Made by a program: the position numbers and the translations under genes. Positions 1 through 9,453 of a DNA stretch of 64,000 nucleotides are shown one piece after another; positions within the stretch are counted from its first letter, which is position 1, and every line of letters starts with the position of its first letter. This stretch comes from Symbiodinium sp. CCMP2592 (taxonomy: Eukaryota > Sar > Dinophyceae > Suessiales > Symbiodiniaceae): NCBI GenBank assembly GCA_905221615.1, contig CAJNDT010003212.1, positions 105,001 through 169,000 of the forward strand. Direction: 5' to 3'. The notes beneath the pieces are model-generated. The model saw only the letters and a program-made list of their open reading frames with translations. It ran no database searches and was not told where the DNA came from.

Positions 1-102
1 CAGAGTGAGTGCGCTTGTGTTCGTGTGCTGGTAGCCCTTTCCTGCAAGCCGCCTGGACAACAGCCGTTGGCTTGAGCAGTGCTCCCTTTCCTTGTGTCAA
101 GG

Positions 103-593
103 ATGCTGCCCAGGGGCAGCGCCCCGGAGGGCGACTTCAACGACCAGGTTAGTAACCTCTGGTCGTCAATACCACGCCGAGCCGGTGCTCGTCAGCCGTG
201 GGAATCAGCCTCATGGTTTGCGCGCAATGCGAGCTGGCCCTGGGAGCTGTCAGTGACTCGCCCCGCTTCTGTGGGCCCCGTGCCAGTGCTGCACGAGTCC
301 AGCCTGATGCTCAAGCGGAAAGCTTCCGCTGGCACACAGCCGCTAGTAGCGGAAGACACGGCCTTCGCACTTAAGGTCTGCTCCCGTCGTACAGCGTACG
401 AAGGCGACCGCCGCGACAGCGCGGTTTTCAAACTTACGGCCTTAGTAAAAGCATGGCCACAGGCCTTCGAGATCGTCTCACAGTGTGCCGACGAGGCTGG
501 TTGCGTCGACCTGGACGAGCTCGACTTCAGCATCGAGGCAGCGCTCAGCTACAAGGCTACCAACACAGTTGTACGCCGCCTCAACTCTCTCAG
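103..593 (+). pseudogene. Y1 tyrosine recombinase, N-terminal part (interrupted by Y2)
   Basis: Open from a GTG at 79 and from ATG 103; ATG 103 is the more likely start. The frame runs into the A1 repeat of Y2 after 593. The interrupted reading continues at 9454: joining base 593 to 9454 makes the codon AGC and then an open frame reading NFVQWANTQDP, which matches the position where the other recombinases have RYLAFC or RFVSWAK followed by PFP. The N-terminal third of these proteins is variable, but the stretch around 'QPWESA' corresponds to 'RQPWDA' and 'RMPWEI' in the Y3 and Y5 recombinases. This part lacks catalytic residues. Confidence 0.8.
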
Positions 594-825
594 AGCAGTT
601 GTAGACTTGTCTACCAACCCCTTTTTGCGCGCGAGGCGAGCCACTTGTGGCGAGCTTGCAAAAATCCAAAAAGTACCCTAATCCCTATCCCGTGTGCTGT
701 ACCTCACCCTAAGCACCGGTATTTGGTGTGACCATTTCTTGTGTCGTGCCATTCTGAATGCTTGGCCTATCCGTGACATTCATCTCAAGTGGTGGGGGGG
801 CGGGACCGCCAAACCGTCTCGACAC
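592..825 (+). repeat. Y2 split repeat A1
   Basis: Direct repeat of A2 at 8827-9060. It starts at the recombination core AG and contains the inverted arm CTTTTTGC (621-628) that pairs with the end of B. Transcription probably starts in or near A1 (inference from the known layout of split-repeat YR elements). Confidence 0.9.
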
Positions 826-1300
826 AAGTTCTTGACGGGGGTGTGCGGTTAGAGAGCCGTGGAAAGCCTTGGGGCCAGTAGCGTGCATCTAGAAGGTTCA
901 AGAGCTCCTAACGCGAGGTGCTGTTAGGTCGTGCACGCCGTGTGGTCCCGTTGACCACGGCAGATGGGCATACAGCAAATTCTTTTGCTGGAGGACTGAG
1001 CAAAGAGCAGTTGCAGCTTTGGTAACTTTGCTTAAGGATCCGGAATCACCTGGACCCCGGAGTTGTGATCAAAGGTCAAAGGCGCCTTGCCGTCCTTGAA
1101 GGTTGGATGGGGTGCCCGAGGTCCGGATTTTGTTTGCAGCTTGAATAAGAAAAGTTCGTGTGTGTGCCGATTTTAGGAGTGCCTTCATGTTTGCGAACTC
1201 GGTAGATTTTTCCTTGACGGCTTTGTGAGTGACTCTTTGTAATGTAAGTGGCTGCGAAGGCGCCCTCTCTCAGTGGATCAGGGTATCCCTGTGAGCCTAC
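826..1300 (+). other. Y2 untranslated leader
   Basis: No convincing gene. Two perfect short hairpins are visible: CCTAAC (907-912) with GTTAGG (923-928), and GGTC (943-948 region) with GACCACGG ending at 960. Unlike Y3, Y6 and Y7, there is no coiled-coil gene here. Confidence 0.5.
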
Positions 1301-3079
1301 ATGGGAGACGTGCCTGTGGATGCCGCTGCACTTGATGCGCACTTGTCCTTTTGCATCAGATCGAGTCACCAGTCATCTTTCAGACCTACGTGGGAGACAA
1401 TTAGCGAGCCCACGAACTTAGTTTTTCGTCTCCCTGCTGCAAGGGGACCGTTGCCGCTGATAGCAGGACCTCGAGCTGAAGCGGCATCTTCCGGGTCCGT
1501 CAGTCAGGCCAAGAGACCGGGTGTGTCAGGAGACTCGCCATTGAAGATGGGCAAACATTGGCACGGGATTTCGTGGGAACACAAGCTGGAACGTGAGCTG
1601 GTCGCGGGTATTAGGAAGTGGGGTGTGATTATTATGCACTCCCCTCTGAGCTTCGATATCGGCCGGCGTCTGCGAGGTGAGCACAGACTTGAACCCCTCA
1701 TCTTGGAAAGCCTCGGCCACATTTTTGCTGGGAAGGCAGCTGGCACTCTGCATCAGAGGGCTGGTCCGATGCTTAGGTACATTCGTTGGAGTGTTCAGGC
1801 TGCCATGGATCCTTTTCCCCTTGAGGAGGGGCAGGTATACGAGTTTTGCAAGAGTTGCGAGTTTTCATCTGCCCCAACTTTCTTGAGGAGCTTCATTGTA
1901 TCCATATCTTTCTCTGTGCACGTCCTCGGTGTCACAGGTGGAGCCGATTGCTTGCTCAGCGGTCGGGTGATTGGCATAGCGAGGCTCACCTACCTCGCCA
2001 AGCGCAAGAAGACTCGGAGGCCGCCACTCACGGTTGCTATGGTGGCTTTCTTGGAGAATCTCGTTTGTGATCCGACTGCCAGGGCAATTGATAGAATCTG
2101 CGCGGGTTTCTTTCTTTGCTTGGTGTTCATGCGAGCTCGGTTTTCAGACGGGATGAACCTTGGAAACCTGCAATTGGACACTCCAAGTGGTCTAGCCAAT
2201 GAGGTGGCTGGATACTTAGAAGGAGAGGTTCTTCGATCAAAGACTTCCTTCACGACTGAAAGAAAGACGATGCTTTTGCCCATGGTCTGCCCACGCTTAG
2301 GTGTCACAGGACTCGATTGGGCGGGAGTGTGGATGAAGCTACGGGAGCTTCACAAGATGCCGACGGGCAGCGGTGTGCCGCTGCTCCCTGGTACAGGAGC
2401 TTCGGGAGAATGGCTACTCGTGCCACCGAGCGCCACTGTCGCTGCATCCTGGCTTAAGGGCATTCTGAGCAAAGGAGGTTTTGATCACGGGGCCCTCGCC
2501 AAGTTGGGTACCCATTCGTGCAAGTGCACTACCCTCAGCTGGTGCGGGAAATTTGGTCTCGATCAGTCTGTGCGTCGCACACTCGGTTACCACACAGACC
2601 GAGCTGCTGCGATGGTCATTCTTTACTCTCGTGATGAGATTTCTAGTGCTGTGCGAGCTCTGGAGAGAGTCCTTGGTGAAATCAGGGAGGATCGTTTTAG
2701 GCCTGATGCCACTCGGAGCGGACATTTTCCTTGCGAGGTGGCGACGCCCTCAGCAGAACCCGAGGGTGATCCTCCCGACTATGAATCCAACGGTGGAGCG
2801 AGCGAGTCGGAAGATTCACAGGACGAAGAGGACAACGTTGGTGATCTCGGAGCCGAGGAAAGAGCTCTGGAGGAGATTGGAGCGCCGTGGAGACCACAGG
2901 GCGCTGCCAGTGATCGCCGTATGTTCCGGCACAAACTCTCGAGGATCATTCATTTTGTGGCCGACGAGGACGGTGCCACTTTTGCATGTGGAACAAAGAT
3001 CTCTTCGAATTACGTTGAGATGAACAGTGGAGTTTCCTTTTTGCATCCTTTGTGCAAGAAGTGCCACCCGGTCCGATGA
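1301..3079 (+). CDS. Y2 tyrosine recombinase
   Basis: A 592-residue protein of the tyrosine recombinase/integrase fold that would insert the circular DNA copy. The catalytic set is visible: R280 in RARFSD, H405 and K408 in THSCK (the family HxxR reads HxxK here), H431 in GYH, and candidate nucleophile Y442 in ILYSRDE. The N-terminal 100 residues are variable and low in structure. An acidic, serine-rich stretch (about residues 485-530) precedes a conserved tail with SRIIHF, FACG and CKKC, also present in the other recombinases here. ATG 1301 is chosen because it is the first in frame; the conserved region begins near TWETIS. The frame is intact although the Gag and Pol genes of the same copy are frameshifted. 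Confidence 0.88.
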   Translation: MGDVPVDAAALDAHLSFCIRSSHQSSFRPTWETISEPTNLVFRLPAARGPLPLIAGPRAEAASSGSVSQAKRPGVSGDSPLKMGKHWHGISWEHKLERELVAGIRKWGVIIMHSPLSFDIGRRLRGEHRLEPLILESLGHIFAGKAAGTLHQRAGPMLRYIRWSVQAAMDPFPLEEGQVYEFCKSCEFSSAPTFLRSFIVSISFSVHVLGVTGGADCLLSGRVIGIARLTYLAKRKKTRRPPLTVAMVAFLENLVCDPTARAIDRICAGFFLCLVFMRARFSDGMNLGNLQLDTPSGLANEVAGYLEGEVLRSKTSFTTERKTMLLPMVCPRLGVTGLDWAGVWMKLRELHKMPTGSGVPLLPGTGASGEWLLVPPSATVAASWLKGILSKGGFDHGALAKLGTHSCKCTTLSWCGKFGLDQSVRRTLGYHTDRAAAMVILYSRDEISSAVRALERVLGEIREDRFRPDATRSGHFPCEVATPSAEPEGDPPDYESNGGASESEDSQDEEDNVGDLGAEERALEEIGAPWRPQGAASDRRMFRHKLSRIIHFVADEDGATFACGTKISSNYVEMNSGVSFLHPLCKKCHPVR

Positions 3080-3585
3080 GAGCTGGTTCGGGCTGGACCG
3101 GAGTGGGTTTGGGTTTGTCACATCCAACCCGGTAGAGGAGCTGGTGCGGGCTCGGGTTGGGTGGATGCTGGTGCCTCCACTCGCATGTCGGCTGATTCGG
3201 GCCCGAGCTGGAATTTTTGGGCACAGCATCGCATGATACCTTCGATGGCCTTGAAGGATCGTGAGAGTCCTTCTTGGAGACTTGAGTCATCGCTATGAGG
3301 ATCGCTTGGATCCGGGGCGATCTGCCCTTGGCGAAAGGGCAAGACTTTGTATTGACGTGCTTAGCAGTGACGTGGGTCATGGTGGATCGCAAAGTCTTGT
3401 CTTGTTTGAGCGTCGAGTCTATGGCGTGCAGCAAATACAGGGTCCTGTGATGTGTGCTGCGCGAATGCCGAGTGAAGTGATTACTTTTGCAGAGGTGCTG
3501 TAGAGCAACAGTGTGGAGAGGCGAAGCGTAAATACTGCGTGAACAAGTGTGCGTCTCAGAGCTGGCGGAGGGTGTAGTCGTAGCA
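3080..3585 (+). other. Y2 spacer between recombinase and Gag genes
   Basis: About 500 bases without a supported gene. It is G/T-rich on the plus strand. Long openings on the minus strand here have no recognisable protein features. It could hold a trans-splice acceptor for Gag, but I cannot point to one with confidence. Confidence 0.4.
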
Positions 3586-4810
3586 ATGTCGGTCACTGAT
3601 TCCGCCGCAAATTTCCGTGCGAGGGCCATCGCGCTGGGGCTTGATGAGGCCGTTCTGCAGAAGATCGTCGACGGGGGTATTGACACATTGGCCAAGTTTG
3701 CTTTTTCGTCTTCATACACCCCGGGCGCTCAGGATGAGAAGCCTTTTCTTGATTCCATCGCAACTCTTCTGGGTAGGGATGGTAGCGTGGGAGAATTGTC
3801 AGTACTTCGACGCTTATTCCATGAATCCTACTCTCTCACCTCTGCTGAGTTGAAGCAGTCAGTGGAACGTGTCGAGGACGGGCCTGTCAAGAGATTGGCT
3901 CAGCCAGACAGGGCCGACCGGTTGGCCAAGCAACAGAAACGCTTGCCTGGGATAAGCATCCGAGGTCCTCTTGAGCCATCTGATCGACTCGTGGATCGTT
4001 GCGTGGCGATCTATGAGGAAAACCGGCTTGTCTACGTTGAGCTTTCAGCCTGCACCTCTAAGGAAGATGAAATTAAGCAAGCCACGCTCAAGGAGGACAG
4101 GCATCTTGTCGTAGAAAGCGGGGGAAATGTTCGACTCAAAGGCCTGGTGAACAACAAGATGGATGCAGACATTTCCTCTGATTTGCTCATGCGGTATGCT
4201 CTTACTAGGCGTGGCCTAGCGATGGAGCAAGCGGGAATCATCTCATATACACTGCATGACGCATGGACCGAGCAACTGCTCGCGTGCCGTTTCCGAGAAC
4301 CCCCGACAGGGTACAGCCAGCCGCGTTTCCTTGCAACAGGTCATCCATGCTGACAGGCAATTCTTCATCAAACTTGCCGAGCTCACCCGGGAAGGAATAC
4401 AGCTTCAGGCGAAGGGTAGGCCATGTGATTTGCACTTCGAGACAGCTCGCAATCACCCGGATGTGGCGCACCTAATGCAACCCCTTCTTGCAGCGGTGCC
4501 TAGACCAGACCCCACATGGACGCCCCGAAAAGGCGACGGCAAGAACAGCAAGGGAGGTAAAGGTCAGAAGGGCGGTAAAGGGAAGCGGGACACCACTGCC
4601 ATCACTGCTGCGATGCCTAAGGAGATTGCTGATGGGGGGTTATCTTTCACGCCTAAAGGGTACGCAATCTGTTGGGATTATAATCTCAATAGATGCAAGC
4701 GCAGAGTGACATCAGGAAGGTGCGACAAAGGGTTGCACATATGCTGCCGTGCTGGCTGCCTGAAGTCTGGGCACTATTACGGCAACTGTCCGAAAGCAGG
4801 TGGTTCTTGA
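3586..4810 (+). pseudogene. Y2 Gag-like protein, one frameshift
   Basis: Nucleocapsid-type protein. ATG 3586 fits the conserved start of the family (Gag of Y3 and Y6 starts MASYTES and MAAFSES). The first frame is open to 4353 and the correct continuation is in a second frame from about 4330; one base gained or lost near 4325-4335 explains it. Conserved segments are 'TLAKFAFSSSYTPG', 'RLFHESY', 'GISIRGPLEPSD' and 'LTRRGLAMEQA'. A K/G-rich basic stretch (about 4545-4600) precedes a cysteine-rich C-terminus with CWDYNLNRC, GLHICC and CLKSGHYYGNC, a CCCH-like plus CCHC-like zinc-binding pair expected to bind RNA. Confidence 0.82.
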
Positions 4811-4813
4811 CTA
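4808..4813 (+). promoter_or_regulatory. Y2 Gag stop in readthrough context UGA CUA
   Basis: TGA at 4808-4810 is followed by CTAG and then by an open frame straight into Pol (ATG at 4868, same frame). UGA CUA(G) is a well-known leaky stop context in eukaryotes. The same arrangement recurs in every element here. Confidence 0.65.
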
Positions 4814-7800
4814 GGTGTCTCAGGTCCGGTCGGTTCCACCTCCCATCAGGTCGGAGCCGATACAGGTATGAGCGTTGATGCAGCCGGCGGTGCTTCCGCC
4901 GAAATCCTTTCACAACAGTTGCTTGAGGCTGACAGGTTGCCCACTCCAGAGGAGATTGAAGAGCTCGTTAGCCTCTTGCCGCATGGCGAGTTGACCGGCG
5001 AACGCCGGAGCAACGCGGACGCTTCTTGCAGTGCATTCCATAGCGGTGCTTTTGTACACATCAAAGTGGGATTGCGTCGAAATTGCAAAATCTTCCCAAG
5101 CACGACAAAGCTACTATCGAGAATTCTGCGGCGTGCCCATCCTGGGCATGAATTTACTTCCTTGCTGCTTTCTGTTGACAACCAGACTGCATTGCATGCA
5201 GATAGCCAGAATGCCTTCATCCCAAACTTAGTCGTTCCACTAAACAGGTTTTCTGGTGGTGGGATTTGGGTGGAATCCGATGTTGGCAAAGAGCGTTTGA
5301 CAGTCGATGGCCAAGAGCTGCTGGGAACCACCTTGGATTTAGGGTTAGGCCCCGTAAGATTTCAGGCCAGGGTTCAGAAGCACCTCACCCTGAGTTGGGA
5401 AGGTCGGCGAATGGTCCTTATCGGATACTCTGTACAAGGCGGTGAGATGCTTCAAGACTCGGATAAGGTTGAACTGGATGCCTTGGGGTTCGCACTTCCA
5501 TCGCAGTACCCCGCCACCGGCAACCAGGTGGCTGAGCAAGCGTGTTTTGCGGACTTCAGGAATGGGACCAGCAGCCCGCCACTTCTTGAGCAAAGGCCGG
5601 CATATAATCCACAGCACATCGGCGATCCGTCGAGGAGTCCAGTGCAAGGGATCGTCATCGAAATTGTTTGCTCGTAGTGGTGCCTTGTCTAGGGTTTTCA
5701 AACAACATGGGTTTGAGGTTTTCCCAGTGGATCGTGGGGGGCACAGGCTCCCTTTGTCTAAGTTGTGTGCCCTTGATTTGGCGCAAGCGTCGAGTTGGAC
5801 CTACCTCGAGGAAGTTCTTGAAACCTACCCAGTTCTTTATGTCCACGCTGAGCCGCCTTATGCCACGTTTGGGCCACAGCAGGCGTTTAGGCACTTAGTC
5901 AACGGGGTCACGAGCCCCGTGGGAACCGTCGACTCCAAAGTTGTTGATCGACTCGCTTTAGCTGACTCCATGGTCAACCACTTGTGCACTTTCTTGCAAA
6001 GCGTGGACAAACGAGGTATTCCTTGGACCTTGGAACACCCAAAGGCCAGCCTTCTTTGGAATCTGCCGAATGTGCGGGCTTTGCCTTCAACTTCTGAGGT
6101 TGTTTACGATCTTTGTAATTTCGGGTTTGCCCTTAAGCTTCGCCGCCAACTTAGGACCAATTGCAAGGCTTTAAGGTCCCTAAACTGCTTGTGCAAAGGC
6201 GACCATTCGCATGGCCAAGTCGAAGGTGGAGTCGTCACACACCCTCCCGAATTCTGCAAACATGTCGTCCAGGCAATTGCGCGGCACCATGGACTTGCTT
6301 GCCCCGACGTGGCATTGTCATCCACGCCAGCTGGTGTTGCCCAGCAAAAGCGAGGCAAACCTGAAGCTTCGCTCCTGCCTGAGTTCGGCAAGGTCTTGCA
6401 GGTAGATGTCGATCAGGTTCCGCCAGTGAACCACAAGCAGTGCCTCACTCGCCCGTTGGGCGAGGTGCCAGCAGGATCCAAGCTCATCGCCACGTCTCTT
6501 CTCAGGGGTGATGCGGGTGGCGATGCGGGTAACGAGGGTAAGAGATTTCGCCTTTCTTTAGGAGTCTTTGCCACGCCAGATGAGTTCGTTGATGCGGCCA
6601 AGGACTTGCTACATCCTTTTGCTGCTTCGGCTGTTCTGTCGCCTATCGTGAAAAGGCGTTTGTTTGAGGCCTTGACCAAAGGTCCTGAATGGGTTCAGCG
6701 ACAACGGTGCTCCAAATTGAAATTGTGGCTTAGCTGGGCCAAAGAACTGCAAGTTGCCGAAGGAGAAATGAAAGGTAAGCTAGATCCTGACATTGGCCGT
6801 GTGCTTCGAGGCAAGCGCTTGTTGCTTCTGAAGCGTATTGCTGATGATATGGACTGGCCCGACAAGGATTGGTTGGGTGAGCTCTTGGAAGGGTTTGACT
6901 TAGTCGGTAGTCAGAAGCACACCGGGGTCTTCAAGCGAGAGTTGCGACCACAAGCAAGAACTAAGGCGGACTTTCTTGATGCTAGCAAGTTCTTGCGACC
7001 GGCACTTCTGGGCAAGGTCGCCTCTGAGGGTCTGAACGAGCATTCTCAGGAACTCTGGGACAAGACCTTGGAAGAGGTGACGGACGACCTTCTTGAAGGA
7101 CCTCTGACGCAGGAGGAGGTTCATGCCAGACATGGTGACCATTGGGTCCCGGTTAGGAGGTTCCCGGTGGTACAATCTTCAGCGGGCAAGAGGAAGCTTC
7201 GACCGATTGATGATTTTTCGGAGAATCTAGTCAACGGTTCTTTTTCGTATGCCGATAAGATTGACTTACGTGCCCTTGACGAAATCATTGCCATCTGCCG
7301 ATGCTGGACCCAGGCATGCACTTCAGAACATCAGTTCTTTTTCGCGATGCCTGAAGGGCCACCGTTGGTGGGCCGTGTCCACCCTTTGTGGGTCAGCGGG
7401 GCTTGGGAGCCTTTGCTTACAACGTTCGATTTGAAGAATGCTTATCGTCAATTCCCATTGTCACCAGGCAGCCGTGCTCATGCGATCATTGCACTGTTGG
7501 ACCCGAGCAGTCTTGGCGTGGGTTTGTTCGAGTCCAAAGCGCTACCCTTCGGTAGCACGGCGTCGGTGGTGCACTTCAATCGAATGTCACGTTTGTTTTG
7601 GAGGATTGGCCTTGAACTTCACCTGTGGTGGAGCAATTTTTATGATGACTACCCAGTCATGACGCCAACACTGCTTAAGGATTCCACCATGGCGACTATG
7701 ATGCTCCTGTCCCAGCTGTTAGGGTTTAGTGCCTCCCTTGAGAAGTTGGCCCCATTTTCTTCGGTTGGTACGATGTTGGGCGTTGAAGTAGACTGCAGTT

Positions 7801-8606
7801 CAGCGCCCGATGCGCTCATCCGTGTTCGCAACAAAGAGGGTCGTGCCAGCGAGGTGTGTGAGGTCATACAGGGATGCATTAAGGCTGGTGTGGTAAGGCA
7901 AAGAGATTTCGCCCGTGTCGCTGGCAGGATTCAGTTCTCAGACTCGCAAATCATGGGACGTACCGGCAAACTAGCTTTGGCCGAGTTGCGAGCCTCATCG
8001 GCCAGGCATGCTGACAAGTTCCGTCTTGGAGAGCAGGAGGTTAGGGCCTTTGATTTCTTGGTCAGTCGACTGTCCTTTGGTGCTCCTAGGGTTGTACCCT
8101 GTTCGGTTCCTCCGAAACCGATTCTTGTCTTTACCGATGGCGCCAGCGAAGGATCTGTCCACACAGTGGGGGGAATCATGTTTGACCCGCGAGAACAACA
8201 ACCGAAGTACTTTGCTTGCCATGTGTGCGACAGTGTCGTCTCGACCTGGTCCAGGGACCTTCAGCACATCATAGGTCCAGTCGAGGCCTACGCTGTGCTC
8301 ACAGCGAGAAAGGTCTTTCATCAGTCTCTGTCGGGACGATATTGCGTGTACTTCATTGATAACGACGGGGTACTACTTAGCTACATCAAGGGTACGTCTT
8401 CTAGCAAACCTATGCGAGATATTTTGCTGATGTGGGAGTCCTTGGAGATGCATGCTCACACGTGGGCGTGGTGGGCTCGTGTGCCATCCGCATCCAACCC
8501 AGCCGATGCGCCGTCAAGAGGCGAGCTGGATGAGCTTGTCAAAGCTGGGGCATTGCGTGTGGATTGTGATTGCCCGCTTACCGGTACAAGACTTGTCGAC
8601 TTGTAA
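4811..8606 (+). pseudogene. Y2 Pol: dioxygenase-like, methyltransferase-like, reverse transcriptase, RNase H; one frameshift
   Basis: Either made by UGA readthrough or started at ATG 4868. The dioxygenase-like domain has H and D in LHAD (CAT 5195, GAT 5201), a SGGGIW strand, a distal H in KHLTL (5381) and R in EGRR. A one-base shift near 5665-5675 moves the rest to another frame. The methyltransferase-like domain follows (IEI + FARSGALS, VFPVDRG); its PC motif has decayed to EPPYATF and the later motif reads LEHPKASLLW. Reverse transcriptase motifs are FDLKNAYRQF, ALPFGSTAS and FYDDYP. RNase H has FTDGAS, GPVEAYA, FIDNDG and NPADAPSRG, giving the D-E-D-D set. The order matches Y3. Confidence 0.88.
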
Positions 8607-8820
8607 TCAAAAGGGGCTCCCGTACTGCATTGTTTGGGGGGATCGGGCAGCCCGGTTCGCCCCGAGCAAAAAGTCCACCGTGCGAGTGATTGAGCTTGAT
8701 TGGAATCATTTCATACCTATATTTATGGAGTCTCGCCGTTGCATAATTTGATGCCGACTTTTTCTCTTGAATAACATTCTCGAGTACACGATTGGAGGTT
8801 TTTGGATTTTTCCGAGCTTA

Positions 8821-8863
8821 GCAAAAAGAGCAGTTGTAGACTTGTCTACCAACCCCTTTTTGC
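8821..8863 (+). other. Y2 candidate recombination site at the B1/A2 junction
   Basis: GCAAAAAG (8821-8828) at the end of B1 is the exact inverse of CTTTTTGC (8856-8863) in A2. Taking 7-base arms, the spacer is 29 bases, the same as in Y3, Y5 and Y6. The crossover AG lies at the inner edge of the left arm. Confidence 0.6.
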
Positions 8864-9060
8864 GCGCGAGGCGAGCCACTTGTGGCGAGCTTGCAAAAAT
8901 CCAAAAAGTACCCTAATCCCTATCCCGTGTGCTTTACCTCACCCTAAGCACCGGTATTTGGTGTGACCATTTCTTGTGTCGTGCCATTCTGAATGCTTGG
9001 CCTATCCGTGACATTCATCTCAAGTGGTGGGGGGGCGGGACCGCCAAACCGTCTCGACAC

Positions 9061-9077
9061 CCACCCACCACACCCTG
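9061..9077 (+). other. Y2 C-rich tract after A2
   Basis: Sequence CCACCCACCACACCCTG directly follows A2 and is absent after A1. Equivalent tracts occur at the same point in Y1, Y3, Y5 and Y6. Confidence 0.6.
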
Positions 9078-9264
9078 TCGAGACATCGTTGCTTCGGCTT
9101 GCAGCGCCGACCTCTGCTCCCAAGGAGAAGTTCAGTTTTCTGCCAACTTCCGGAAACTTACGCCTCGATTGAGGCGGCGATCTCGGTCGCTGACTCTCGT
9201 GACTTTAGCTGCTTCCGAAGTTGTGCCAATCTCACAAATGTGAGAACGCGCCTAGCCCGAGCCT
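9078..9264 (+). other. Y2 single-copy linker between A2 and B2
   Basis: About 187 bases of unique sequence not repeated elsewhere in the element. Y1 has a linker of similar length but I see no clear similarity; Y3, Y5 and Y6 have only the 16-17 base C-rich tract here. No RNA gene is recognised. Confidence 0.5.
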
Positions 9265-9453
9265 GGATCGGGCAGCCCGGTTCGCCCCGAGCAAAAAGTC
9301 CACCGTGCGAGTGATTGAGCTTGATTGGAATCATTTCATACCTATATTTATGGAGTCTCGCCGTTGCATAATTTGATGCCGACTTTTTCTCTTGAATAAC
9401 ATTCTCGAGTACACGATTGGAGGTTTTTGGATTTTTCCGAGCTTAGCAAAAAG

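Larger units (their letters stand above)
592..9453 (+). mobile_element. Y2: complete YR retrotransposon with split direct repeats, inserted in the Y1 recombinase gene
   Basis: A1 592-825, recombinase 1301-3079, Gag 3586-4810, Pol 4811-8606, B1 8640-8828, A2 8827-9060, linker 9061-9264, B2 9265-9453. A1 and A2 are each 234 bases and differ at one visible base (position 685 G versus T). B1 and B2 are each 189 bases. Only AG (592-593 or 9452-9453) is shared between element ends and target, so there is no target duplication of the LTR or LINE kind. Gag and Pol each carry one frameshift, so this copy is probably not autonomous. Confidence 0.93.
8640..9453 (+). repeat. Y2 3' split-repeat block B1-A2-linker-B2
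   Basis: B1 8640-8828, A2 8827-9060, linker 9061-9264, B2 9265-9453. B1 runs straight into A2, so the B-A junction that a circular copy would carry is present internally. B2 ends at the Y1 sequence at 9454. Confidence 0.9.

Noticed and set aside
2946..3719. 257-codon opening on the minus strand
   Set aside because: S/T/H-rich composition, crosses the end of the Y2 recombinase and the spacer, no family counterpart.
592..9453. Reading the A repeats as LTRs of an LTR retrotransposon
   Set aside because: There is no target duplication, the right end is B2 and not A, and the enzyme is a tyrosine recombinase, not a DDE integrase.
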